Assembly (NCBI GenBank): GCA_001430745.1
Contig: KQ481983.1
Location: 740,692 to 785,419 of the forward strand
Direction: 5' to 3'
Length of the DNA stretch: 44,728 nt
Origin: Auxenochlorella pyrenoidosa
Taxonomy: Eukaryota > Chlorophyta > Trebouxiophyceae > Chlorellales > Chlorellaceae
Both the position numbers and the translations under genes were made by a program. Positions within the stretch are counted from its first letter, which is position 1. Every line of letters starts with the position of its first letter. Below, in pieces: positions 9,952 to 25,577 of this stretch. The notes below the pieces were generated by a model. It was not told where the DNA came from. It was given only the letters and a program-made list of their open reading frames with translations, and did no database searches.

Positions 9952-12900
9952 TCACTGCATCGAAGCCTGATCTGTCTGCACCACCCGTGCCTCTTCCCAG
10001 GCTTTGCCCATCGTCGGGTGCGTCGCGGCGGTGTCGTTCCTGCAGGTGGCCAGAACCACAGCACCGGTTTAGGGCAGGCCAGTTAGTCCGAGGGCACCCC
10101 GACAAGGCGCCAGGGTTCTGCTGCTGGCCAGGCACGTGTGAATCCTTGCGAGGACGCATGGAGGGCGGCCTGCTGCTTAGCGCATACCACATCCAACATT
10201 CAACCAGCCCAAATCGGCATCCCAGCAGGCTTTTTCAGCACCCCGCCTCGGCAGGGGTGCCGCCCTGCTGTGCGCAGGCTTCCAAGCAGCGTCGCATACC
10301 TGCGCCCCTGTTGCCGGTAGGCCTTGGAGCACTGGGCTGCCGAGGTGCGCGACCCCTCCAGCGAGCAGATGTAGCGGCTGCCCTCATCCTCATCTAGGCC
10401 CAGCTCCTCATACAGCAGCTCTGCAGGGGGTGGGGGGGGGGTGTAATCCTCACGTGGATCGGGTGATTGGAGGTCCCTCATCCCGATGGGTGGGGGATGA
10501 GGGATACCCAACCACAGTGCGGGCTGGTTCCGGGGGTGCAGTGCGGAGGGGAAGCGAGGAGGGTCCAGGAGGCTGAGCCGTTGCTGCCATTGTAGGGCCG
10601 TGGCGCCTGGACCCTTGGGAGCAAGCCCTGCCGGCAAGGTGCCCACCCGAGTTCACTTTGGCGCCAGTGATAGAGCCCTGGGAGGCAGCAGTCATGACCA
10701 GCTTGAGGGGTGCGGCAGCGCAGTTGCCTGAGCATCAGGGGGGGCAAGGGGGGTGCCGCACCATAAGAAACCGTCCACCGCTAAAGGATATGACCTGCCT
10801 GAAGGCGCCACAAGTTCCCCGCGCTGCATCTGCTTTGTGCGCTGGCAAGCATGAGGCGCGGCACCCGTCGCACCTGCAACGTACAGCCCGTGCTGCGGAG
10901 GGGGCGGGGGCAGCGGAAACAAACCTCGTAAACGCATTGAGGTGCTCAGGTGTGCAGGAGCGCCGGCACACCTGCCGCACAACTTCCTCGCCCTGCATGC
11001 TCCCCGACCTCAGGCGATCTGCTCCCTCCTCAGCCTCCCATCCCTCTCACAATCGCCTGCACGTTGCCCTTGGTCTCGCACACAATGTCGCCCCGCAGGT
11101 CGGCCGGCAGGCCCATTTTCTCAGGCAGCAGGCTGCTCTGCACGCGCCCAGTGTTGAAGAACAGGCAGCTGCAAGGGGAGGGGCGCAGGGGGGGGAGGCG
11201 TGCTGGATAGCGGGCACAGCCTCTGGGCACGTCGCGCCAGCTGCCATGGAGAGACCAGCTAGCAGGAGACATGCAAGGCGCAGGAGGCGTAATGCTTGCA
11301 GGTGCTCCCTTCTCGAGGCTGTCGTCTTCAGCGGACAGCCATCGTGCGGGAAGCCAGAGGACAGCCATCGTGCGGGAAGCCAGGCTTGCCTGAGCGGCAC
11401 GAGGCAGCCATCGGAGAGCACAAGCCCCGCCAGGCGCCCACTGCTGGTGCCCACCGCCCGGGCAATGGGCGTCTCGACCACTTTGACTCCGTGCCTCTGC
11501 AGCAGCTCTCGCTCCTGTCAGGCCAGCGTGAGGAAGCACACAGGGTGACCAAGCTGGGAGCGGAAGTGGAGCACATGGCCGGCCCAGGGGAGAAGGAGCT
11601 GAAGAGGGCGGTGGGGAAAGCAGTTGGCAGGCGGGGTACTGCTGCCTGCCGGCGTCACAAACATATCCATGGCATTCCCGGGCAGGGAAGGGAGGGCCTC
11701 CAGCAATCACAAAGGGGGTAGACACGCAGAGCTGCACTCCCACCAATTCGGTCGCATCCAGTGTCTCGCCATCGGTGAACAGCGTCACATCCGGGCTCCA
11801 TAGGAGCATCTGCAGCAGCAGGTGGGGCGGGTGGGCTGCCCATCAACAGATGCGCCGCGCGGACGAGCGCATGTGGAGCAGCGCCGAGGCTGCGAGCCTG
11901 ACCTTTCAGGAAGCCTGCCCAGCAGGCAGCCTGTGCAGGGACAATGCTACGCCGGTACATAAGCGCCAACTGGCTGTAAACAGGGTGTTGCCCACATCGA
12001 GCTCATGCTGTTTCCCTGCTGCCCACCTCAAAAGCGATGTGCACCCCCCGCTCCCCATTGCCGTAGGCCCCCATCGGCTGGCGGGTGTACTCGTAAGCAT
12101 CGCAGTACAGGCAGACCCAGATGCCGCGGCCCCAGACTGCAGGACGGGTGCCGACAGAACAGCGGTGATGTTGATGAGGAGGACGACGGCCCTGCATGAT
12201 GCCCCGCTTGCTCCCCGTGCCCAATCGATGGACGCAGGGGCGCTGCCAGCTGGGACAGCAGCTGCAGCTGCAGGGCAGGCGCCCCAGTGGCACACTGCAA
12301 TGTCCAGGACCAGCGCACACGTGGGCTGTGCATTCCTTGTACTAACTGGCCGGCGGAAGCAGCAGCAGCAGCAGAGAATGACCAAATGGCGGGCAGAGTC
12401 CGCCCCTCACACGTGTCGAAGCCCTCTATGTTGGGCATCAGGTCTCGCACCCCTGTGGCCAGGATGACCTTCTTGCTTCGCCACTGCAGGGGACAGAGGT
12501 GGGTTGCGGCCACATTCGCGCGCCATGGGGCACGTCAGATTGAACAAATGATGAGCTGCGCAACCCGGCTACCATTCGCTGGCCCGCTGCCTGCCAGCAA
12601 GCCAAGGCGAGCACAGGCTCGGCAGCATTTCGGGCGCAGCAGGGTCCCCCACGTGGCCCCCCACACTAACAAACTCGCCTTCCGGCCATCCTCGGTGTGC
12701 ACGACAAAGCTCTCCGTCTCGGTGATGCGCTCCCCAGTCTTGAGCACTGCAGGCGCGCAGGCGGTGCCGTGGTGGGCATGGCTGGTGAGGTTCGCAGATG
12801 GGAGCAGTCCTGCAGCGCTTGGCACAGCCTGACCTGGGCACTGCCAATCCCTCAGCAGACACTCTGCGGCAGCGCACTCCAGCTTATGGGAGCAGGTGAC

Positions 12901-14120
12901 GGCCGGGCAAGCCAGAGGGCGGGGGCGAGCAGAGCCGGGCTGTCATGGAGCACAGCTGTGGGAAGAGTGCGGCCCAACAAGCTTGCTGCCCTGCTGCCTG
13001 CTTCCAACTTCAGCCACCCACTGCACCCGCTTTGAGGCGGGCCCTGAGCTCAGATGACAAGACACCAGACTCGAGTCAGATGATAAGACACCAGAGCCGC
13101 TGCAGCAACAAGCACTGGGCTCTGTGGGGCTGACCAAGCTCAAGTCAGGCTCACCGGAGTGGCAGCCTGGCTCCGGTGGATCGCACACCTGCTGCACCTC
13201 CTGTGCCCTCACATCGATGTTGCACACAGCCAGCGGGTGCAGCGAGATGGTGGGGTACGCCAGCACCTGGCATGGGGGGAGGGCGATGGGGGACGCGGCA
13301 TTCAGGAGCCACAGGATTGCACAGGTCAGCAATCCAAGGCTTACACAGCCGAGAGCAGTGTCCTGTGCAGTTTCCTTGTACAAGTCAGAGCCCCGCACGG
13401 CAGGTCAGGCGGCACCAGGCCCTGCCTGCCCTCTACAGTGCAGTGCGCTCCATGAGGGCAGCTGTCGGCGGGGCCTGCGTCGCCCGCTGCCCAGCCTGGG
13501 TCCCCCGGCTTGCCTGCTGCCGAGCCTGGTCCAGGAAACTGCGGCGGTCGAAGCCGTCTGCGCCCAAGATTGCGTGCTGCACCAGGCTGGCCTCATTCCG
13601 CTTCTCGCCCGAGTCGAATACGAGCACGCGGCGCCGAGCGCGCCCCAGGATGAGCGCGGCAGACAGGCCGGCAGGGCCGCCGCCTGCAGCGGGGAGAGGA
13701 GTGGGTATGCGGGTGGGCTGTTGCAGCAGCAGAGCCGGTCAAGTCGCCTAGTGCGGTAGGCGCTGCCTGCCAGCCAGCAGCAGCAGCAGAGATCGGCAGG
13801 TTCTGCCAGCGGCAGAACGACGTGAGGCCACTGATGGGCACAGAGGGGCCAAGTCGGTGCTGTGATGGCAGCTCATTCACATTCTGGTGGCTACTGCATT
13901 CTGGCAGACGGCCTCCTGCTCCGGCAGCAGAGGCGGCAGGCGGCTGTTCGCAACAGCTAGGCAGCAGCTGGCGGCGGCCGCAGCGTCTGCCAGCAGCAAA
14001 CCCTTGTCAGTAAGCTTCCCCAAGGTCTGCCAAAGGGCACCCACCCACGACTATGCAGTCCCAGACCTCCTCGCTCGTAATCTGGCCGTTAGACGCGGGC
14101 AGGGTGCCGTTCTCGTGCAT
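9952..14120 (-). CDS. Thioredoxin-reductase-like FAD/NAD(P)H oxidoreductase, 411 aa
   Basis: Thirteen exons close in phase: 14045-14120, 13514-13683, 13155-13266, 12679-12746, 12411-12483, 12027-12136, 11744-11809, 11390-11514, 11051-11168, 10865-10892, 10647-10727, 10300-10420, 9952-10039. Residues 20-38 give WDCIVVGGGPAGLSAALIL, the FAD-binding motif. KKVILATGVRD (about 146-156) follows. GIWVCLYCDAYEY (171-183) has the redox pair C175/C178 in the CxYCDxxE form of thioredoxin-reductase-like disulfide oxidoreductases. YGNG (191-194) stands at the NAD(P)H-binding site. GLYVAGATG (308-316) stands where the family has GD before the second FAD contact, so the usual Asp is missing. About 70 residues after it, including LLYEELGLDEDEG, form an extra C-terminal tail. 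There is no obvious targeting peptide. Introns 2, 4 and 8 begin with GC (donors at 13513, 12678, 11389). Substrate unknown; it may be a small-molecule dithiol oxidase rather than a true thioredoxin reductase. Confidence 0.87.
11333..11384. repeat. 26-bp direct tandem duplication in a flavoprotein intron
   Basis: Two almost identical copies of a 26-bp unit starting ggacagccatcgtgcgggaa lie at 11333 and 11359, in intron 8 of the flavoprotein gene, directly downstream (gene sense) of its GC donor at 11389. Confidence 0.8.
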
Positions 14121-14605
14121 TGTGCTTCGAAGGGGGCAGCGAGAAGCAGCGACGGCGGCAGGGCACGGTGTTGCTGGCAAAGGGGGTGCCCAGCAGGCTT
14201 AGCACGCCTCCACAATCTGCCCTCTCGGCTGAAACGACTCATCGTTACCGCAGGTAGCATATAAGTTGGCTCATATTGGTTGATTTTCAAGCATCGAAAG
14301 GTGCACTGAGATATTGTGGCAGTTGCACTGTGCCGCCCGTGAGCAGGGGGACACTGCTGCCCTGCCAACCACAGGGCTGTGCACAGATGGCGCCCCCGCC
14401 AGTTCAATTATCTAAATCTCATTATATACAGCTTCTCAACGACAACCATGGCACGGGTTAGCCGCGCTTCTCAGGGCACCGGGCCTTCTAGTGGATGCCG
14501 CAGCCTGGTGGCGCCAGCATGGCGGAGCGGCGGCACAAAACTCTGGGAGGGGCTAGGTTCACACTGTTGTGGTGTCTTTAGCTCTGATCACGCCTTCCAC
14601 CCACC
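14121..14605. promoter_or_regulatory. Shared 5' region of two divergent enzyme genes
   Basis: 485 bp lie between the start codons of the flavoprotein (-) and the epoxide hydrolase (+). AT-rich islands in otherwise GC-rich DNA occur at about 14255-14300 (gcatataagttgg) and 14405-14440 (ctcattatatacagc). They are candidate TATA-like elements, one for each direction, but spacing to the unknown transcription starts cannot be judged. Confidence 0.4.
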
Positions 14606-17600
14606 ATGCAGCGCTTCACTCTCAACGGCTTTGCGCACAGTGTGCGCATCGAGGGACCCGCAAACGGCAGCCCCATCTTGCTGCTCCACGGCTTTCCCGA
14701 CGACCACACGCTTTTCGACAAGCAGGTGGGCGACCTCCGGGGCGCAAGCCTGGTGGGAAACGCGAGGCTCGACACGGTTGGGTGTGTGGCCTAGGTTCAG
14801 CTGCCGCCGCCCGGCAGTACCTTCGTCAGGTGGTTGGCAGCTTGCTCTGCTCTCCGGCCCAGCCTTTGCACTGCATCCAAGAGTGCATCATTGAGTGGCC
14901 TTGGTTGCATGCATACGTGGATGTGGCCAGCGCCGAGCGCAGCCCGAGTGTGCAGCGCAAGACTGCGTTGCACACCACAGGTCAGCACCTCGGCCAGCTG
15001 CCGCCCGCCGCGGGATCGGACCATGTCTGATAGAGACCCAACAGCGATGCTCGCTGGAGTTCAGCTTCTTGAACATGCCGCAGTGCACAGCCGGCCTAAT
15101 ACGGGTCTTGAGATACCTGCCGCCTGCCTGCCGGACTTGTGGCGCCAGCTCGCGCGCAGGATACCGCTTTCGCCGAAGCCTCCTCCCCAGCACCGCCCGT
15201 GCACACCGACTGGCAGCATGAGCGGGCGCGGTCGGTGCTCTTCCCGCTGGCCGCCCTCAGAGTTGACCACTTTGGGTGTCCCTCTTTGAAACGCCCCTCG
15301 CGCAGGTGCCGGCGCTGGTGGCGGCAGGCCATCGGGTCATTGTCCCAGACCTGCTGGGCTTTGGCGACAGCGACAAGCCGCAGGCAAGCAGGGCACTGGG
15401 CACAGTCAGCCACGCCCTGCCGCTCGGCAGGGCAGGCTAGCCCGTGCCGCCTCGCACCGCCACGGCGACCTTCCCCTCCCAGCAACAACCCTCCAAATGC
15501 AAAATGCAGGAGTTGGAGCCGTACAAGCTTGACAATCTGGTTGCAACCATGACCGACCTGCTGGACCAGCTGGCGATTGAGCAGGTGGGGGTGTGGGGAG
15601 CAGGTGGGGAATATCCTATGTAAGGAGTTACTGACACATGCACAGGGGTATTTCATGTTGTATTGATGTCGCGGCCACGAGCAGATGATGTCCCAGGGCA
15701 AGCTTGACCTCGGGGGAAGGAGGCACGCACCATTCGTGCTGCCACGCGCGCCCTGCCCCGCCATGCGGCACCTGCCGGTGTGCTGGCCTGGCCGGGTGGG
15801 CGCAGCTGAGCAGGCGGGCGGGGAAGCAGCCTCGTCACCTGCTGCCGCTGCCTGCTCATCTGCCGTCCCCCGCAGGCCGCGGTGGTGGGCCACGACTGGG
15901 GGGCCGCGCTGGCCTGGCACATGGCCATGACCGCGCCCGCACGCGTCAGCAAGCTGGTTACGCTGTCTGTGGGGTGCCTGGGTGAGAGCCTGGCTGTGCT
16001 TGTTTACGTTTCCCCCGCCGCATGTTTCCACAGCTTGCTATTAGCTGCTTGTTGTTATGCTTTCACCTACGTGTTGCCTGAGCGCAAGGCCGTTTGGGTG
16101 GAGCTTTGGTGAGCGTGCCGAGCCGGGCAGGTGGTGCCCTGCATGCGCGGCAGCAGGCCTCCTGGCGCAGGTGCATCAGTACCGTTTTGCATGCCACCTG
16201 CTGCAGCCTGCCCTCAGCCGGGGCAGCTGCCCGATTGTGCGTTCATGCCGTCTCTGCAACCATGGCCCCACAGGCACCTACTTTGCAAGTGGCGACCTCG
16301 CGGAGTGCATGAGGCAGCGTGCAATGAGTTGGTGAGGCCGGGGGTGGAGAGCCAGGGGCGCATGGGCTGATGCAGAGGCGGGGCTGGTGAGCATGCAACT
16401 CGTGGCGTGGCATAGTCTGTGGCTGCTGGGGCAGTGGCTTGAAGCCCAGCTGGCTGGCCCTCCCTGCACCGCTGGTGCCGGCTGCCCCCTTGCACTAAGC
16501 CCAACTGCCGTGAGCCGGGGTCAAGCACTGGCGCCGTCCATGCGGCATGCCACGCGGGGCAGCAACTAGACGACAGGACAGGGCCTGCCCTCTGGCACAG
16601 GCAGCTCTGCGTGTGCCTTTGGAGCCGTGAGTTCAGCCCCCGCGCCCTGCCTGCAGGTACATGCTGTGGTTCCAGTTCAAGCCGGCCGCAGAGGAGGCCC
16701 TGTCGGCCAACGACTATGCCATGCTGGGCGTGTTTGGCGAGCCGCCCGAGCAGACGGCCAAGTGGAAGGCAGGCCTGTCGCGCCCCGGTAAGCATGCCCT
16801 GCGGCGACGCCTGGAGCGTCGACGAACCCAGCGAAGTGCTTTGACTGGCTTCCATCCTCGCTGGCAAGCTGCTGCTGCAGGTAGCGTCATACCAGCGGCA
16901 CTGCATTCAGCACCGGTGGAGCGCAGTCAAGGGTCCACCTGCCCGCTAATGTCGTGGTCGGCCCGTCAGGAATGCCTGAATCCCCTCGTCCCTTCTGCGT
17001 TTGCCCACGCAGGCGCCCTGACCGCCGCGCTCAACTGGTACCGCGCCAACCTGAAGCCAGAGGTGCGGCGCCCAGGCGGCGGCAGCAACAGGGAGCCAGG
17101 CGCAGCTGTCTGTTGCGCATGAACTCGCAGATCCCAGATCCCATGCGTCATCAAGCCCAGGCCAGGGCATGCCATGCCTCCCGTTCAGCAAGAGGTCGGA
17201 GCAGCCATCACAAGCCCTTGTCCTCGCCTCTTGCGGGTCAACTGTGTGCGCCCAGCAGTTTTGATCGACATTTGTGTGGCCCGCTGCCTGCAGATGTTTG
17301 CTGTCTTCGAGCCGCTGGAGCTGCCCATCCTGCAGGCAAGCCTGCCCTGGTCGGCAGCTCGCGGCCGCTCCTGACCTGTGCTTGCTAGGTTCCCATGCAT
17401 GCACCGCAGCCGCGCGGGCATGCCAGGCGGCTGCCTTGCAAAACAGCCGGCTCCGCTGGGGCCGGTCCTGCTTGCGCCGCTTGCGCCTGGGCACACGCCG
17501 CCCCCCCCCACCCCCACCCACCCACCACACACACACACACACACGGGATGCAGATCCCCGTGCTGGGCGTGTACCGCGAGGAGGGGTACTGCGGCGAGTC

Positions 17601-18654
17601 ACAGATGAAGGCCTCAGAGCGCTACGTGGCCCCTGGTGAGGCCGGGCCAGCCGCCGTGGCGGCGCCGCGCTGATTGCTGCGCGGCCTCGTGCGCAGTGCC
17701 AACCACGGCTTGCTAAGCAAGCCAGCTCAAATTTGGCCCGGACTGCCGCCGCCGCCGCCNNNNNNNNNNNNNNNNNNNNNNNNNNNNNNNNNNNNNNNNN
17801 NNNNNNNNNNNNNNNNNNNNNNNNNNNNNNNNNNNNNNNNNNNNNNNNNNNNNNNNNNNNNNNNNNNNNNNNNNNNNNNNNNNNNNNNNNNNNNNNNNNN
17901 NNNNNNNNNNNNNNNNNNNNNNNNNNNNNNNNNNNNNNNNNNNNNNNNNNNNNNNNNNNNNNNNNNNNNNNNNNNNNNNNNNNNNNNNNNNNNNNNNNNN
18001 NNNNNNNNNNNNNNNNNNNNNNNNNNNNNNNNNNNNNNNNNNNNNNNNNNNNNNNNNNNNNNNNNNNNNNNNNNNNNNNNNNNNNNNNNNNNNNNNNNNN
18101 NNNNNNNNNNNNNNNNNNNNNNNNNNNNNNNNNNNNNNNNNNNNNNNNNNNNNNNNNNNNNNNNNNNNNNNNNNNNNNNNNNNNNNNNNNNNNNNNNNNN
18201 NNNNNNNNNNNNNNNNNNNNNNNNNNNNNNNNNNNNNNNNNNNNNNNNNNNNNNNNNNNNNNNNNNNNNNNNNNNNNNNNNNNNNNNNNNNNNNNNNNNN
18301 NNNNNNNNNNNNNNNNNNNNNNNNNNNNNNNNNNNNNNNNNNNNNNNNNNNNNNNNNNNNNNNNNNNNNNNNNNNNNNNNNNNNNNNNNNNNNNNNNNNN
18401 NNNNNNNNNNNNNNNNNNNNNNNNNNNNNNNGCCTACCCACCCACCCACCCCCCGCCAACAACCCCACCCCCACCCAATTGACCAAGCAGGCCTGTGGAC
18501 CTACAAGAAGCTGTCTGGCTTTGGCCACTTCATCCCTCGGGAGGCTGCCGAGGAGCTTACCCCCCTGCTGGTCGACTTCTTGGGCGCCCCCGCGGCCAAG
18601 CCGGCCGCCCAGGCAGCGGCCGCTGGGGCCAGCGCCGTGGCTGCGGAGCCCTGA
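14606..18654 (+). CDS. Epoxide-hydrolase-type alpha/beta hydrolase, 301 aa
   Basis: Ten exons close in phase: 14606-14725, 15306-15383, 15510-15584, 15876-15981, 16274-16331, 16657-16787, 17013-17062, 17294-17335, 17554-17635, 18491-18654. HGFP (28-31) is the oxyanion-hole motif. [10 protein letters not shown] places the nucleophile Asp at 98, with the WGA context typical of epoxide hydrolases. [14 protein letters not shown] places the catalytic His at 260. The cap has WYMLWFQF, a Tyr/Phe-rich segment as in epoxide hydrolases. Where the third catalytic residue should follow IPVLGVY, I read REEGYCGES, so a Glu (229 or 230) seems to replace the usual Asp. The length fits the family (about 300-320 aa). 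No signal peptide is seen, so it is probably cytosolic. Introns 2 and 8 begin with GC (15384 and 17336). Intron 9 contains the N run, and phases across it match. Haloalkane dehalogenase is less likely. Confidence 0.88.
17505..17545 (+). repeat. C-run, CCCA and CA simple repeats before an acceptor
   Basis: A C run followed by CCCA units and then a CA dinucleotide run sits just before the acceptor of exon 9 of the epoxide hydrolase gene, in the place of the polypyrimidine tract. Confidence 0.7.
17760..18431. other. Assembly gap (672 N) inside an intron
   Basis: The gap is flanked by GCC repeats on the left and CCCA-rich repeats on the right. It lies within intron 9 of the epoxide hydrolase gene (17636-18490). 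The exon before ends in phase 1 and the exon after begins with two bases that complete a Gly codon, so no coding sequence needs to be missing. A short in-phase exon inside the gap cannot be excluded. Confidence 0.85.
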
Positions 18655-19155
18655 GCAGTTTGATGGGCTGGCCACATGGAAACGAGTGCTGCCGCAGGGT
18701 GCCCACGGCCAGCCCAGCAGGCTTCAAGTCCCTGTATGCCACAGGCAGTGGGCACTTGCTAACAAGCGTAGCAAGGCTGCCGCCGCTTGCTCCAGGCACA
18801 GGCAATTATGCATAATTTATCTTCTGTTACACTGTGTGAAAATTCGAAAGATCTGCCTGCTTCATGTGCCTACGATTTTTGATGTCAGGAGGGGAGGAAG
18901 CACCAGCGGTGCAGAGGGAGCGTGGAGGGCCGAGGGCTAGCTAGACCAGCAGCAAGGAGCGGAGCGAGCAGGAGGCAGCGGCAGCAGAAGAAGCGAGAGC
19001 GAGGGCAGGGGCAGAAAGTCAAGAGCAGAGGGCGCAAAACGTTCAATCAGGGTGCACAGGTCATAAGACAGGTAGGTGGCAAGCAAGCGCTGCATGGCGG
19101 CCACATGGCGGCATAAGCACGGCGCAAGCGGGGGGGGCGCGCCCGCCTGCCGGCG
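18655..19155. other. Intergenic space between convergent genes
   Basis: The 3' UTRs of the epoxide hydrolase (+) and RUVBL2 (-) must lie here. The part at 18940-19030 is purine-rich on the + strand (gagcgaggagg-like). I see no gene or RNA structure. Confidence 0.5.
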
Positions 19156-23976
<4,821 letters not shown>

Positions 23977-25577
23977 ATGGCTCCCAAGAAGGACACCAAG
24001 GGCAAGGCGGCCAAGCCCGCCAAGAAGGAGAAGCCGGCCAAGGGTGCGTGGGGCGTTGCTCACAGTGTTTCGATGTCTTCGGGGCGCCAACAAGGCGCCC
24101 AGGTTCACCCGCAGCAGCAGAGGGGTGGAGTGATCATCTGGGCAGGCGTCGCCTGGGCTCCCCCGCACCAGCGGGCCCCTCCACCCGGCCTAGCGCCTCC
24201 ATCGAGGCTGCCGATGGCAGCGGCAGGCCTGTCGACCAGCCTCCCTGCAGCACACCGTTTGCACCCTCGGGATGGGGACGATCGGCGCTGCCCGGCCGGT
24301 TGAACGCTCCAGCGTGCCGCGATCCAGCTATGGCCAGCACGGCGGGCCGGAACAGCAGCTCCGAAGACAGAGGGGGCAGTGCCCGACCAGCCTCCCGCCT
24401 TGCGGCCAGCCGCTCGACGCTGGCGCATATTTGAAAGTGGACCAAACAGACAGCCCCGCCCTGGGTGCACCCCCCTGACAGCTATAGGCTGCTGCCAGGC
24501 AGCACTCCTGGCTTCTGGGGCTCCCGACTGGACAGGGCCAGGCTGCTGTCGGCCTGCCAGCTGTGCAGTAAGCCTGCTGACGCTGGTGCTGCTCCCCCTG
24601 CCCCTCTGGCTGCTGCAGACCCCAACGCCCCCAAGCGCCCCCTGTCCGCCTACATGTTCTTTGCATCGGACAAGCGCAAGGAGGTGAGCCGGAGGAGTGG
24701 GAGAGCCAGGGCGGGCACTCCGAGCACCACCAGGCTGCTGCTTCAAACCGCTATCATGGCTCCGTGCTTTCAAGCGCCTGCCCGGCCTGGCGCTGCGGTG
24801 GCACTCGTAGGCTGCTTGTTCCGTGCTGCAGCCAGCTCGTTGGAAATCAATGAAGCCCACTGTCCTGACACACTGTCCTGACACGATCCCTGTGCTGCTG
24901 CTTGTTCCCCCGGGCAGCTCAAGGAGTCGCAGCCCGACCTGAAGCTGGGCGAGATTGGCAAGGCCACCGGCGAGGCCTGGAAGGGCCTGACCGACAAGGA
25001 GAAGGCCCCCTACCTCAAGAAGGCGGAAGCCGACAAGGTGGGCGGGTCGGTGAAGTGAGACAGCGCTGGGGGGGCCGGCGGAGCCTCTGCCCTCTGTTGT
25101 GCCAGCCGTCTTGACTGTCGACCCACCCCATGTGCTTCTCTCTAAACTCTGTCCTCCCTCCACCCTGCCTGCCCACTTCCCACCCTGCACAGGCTCGGTA
25201 CGAGAAGGAGAAGGCGGCATACGAGGGCGGCGCGCCCGCCAAGAAGGCGGCCCCCAAGAAGAGCAAGAAGGTGGGTCGCGCTGGGGTGGGCGCCGGACAG
25301 GTGTGGCCGGACAGGAGGGGCCGCCAACAGTGCATGCGCAGGTTGTGTGAGCAGCTGGGGGAGGCTGCAAGGGGGTGAGGAGTGCCGCGCCAAACATGAC
25401 CCACCATTCAGAGTGCCCCCCCCACCCCACCCTACACTCCGTTCTCTCCCTCGTCCCCGTGTGCAGGAGGCGGCAAAGGAGGTTGAGGAGGAGGAGGATG
25501 AGGGCGAGGAGGAGGTTGAGGAGGAGGAGGAGGGCGGCGATGACGAGGAGGAGGAGGACGACGAGGATGACGAGTAG
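23977..25577 (+). CDS. HMG-box chromatin protein (HMGB type) with acidic tail, 146 aa
   Basis: Five exons close in phase: 23977-24043, 24619-24683, 24918-25037, 25193-25270, 25467-25577. The N-terminus is Lys/Ala-rich (KAAKPAKKEKPAK). One HMG box follows: DPNAPKRPLSAYMFFASDKR, then LKLGEIGKATGEAWKGL and DKEKAPYLKKAEADK, then RYEKEKAAYE (about 23-95). A Lys-rich linker (KKAAPKKSKK) precedes a tail at 111-146 made almost only of Glu and Asp. This is the plan of plant and fungal HMGB/NHP6-like architectural proteins that bend DNA and loosen nucleosomes in the nucleus. All four introns are GT-AG and the first is the longest (575 bp). It is divergent from RUVBL2. The single box and short length argue against an SSRP1/FACT subunit. 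Confidence 0.94.

Noticed and set aside
17674..18654. Open frames running through the N runs
   Set aside because: The frames exist only because N is read as X. Both gaps sit in introns with matching phases on each side.
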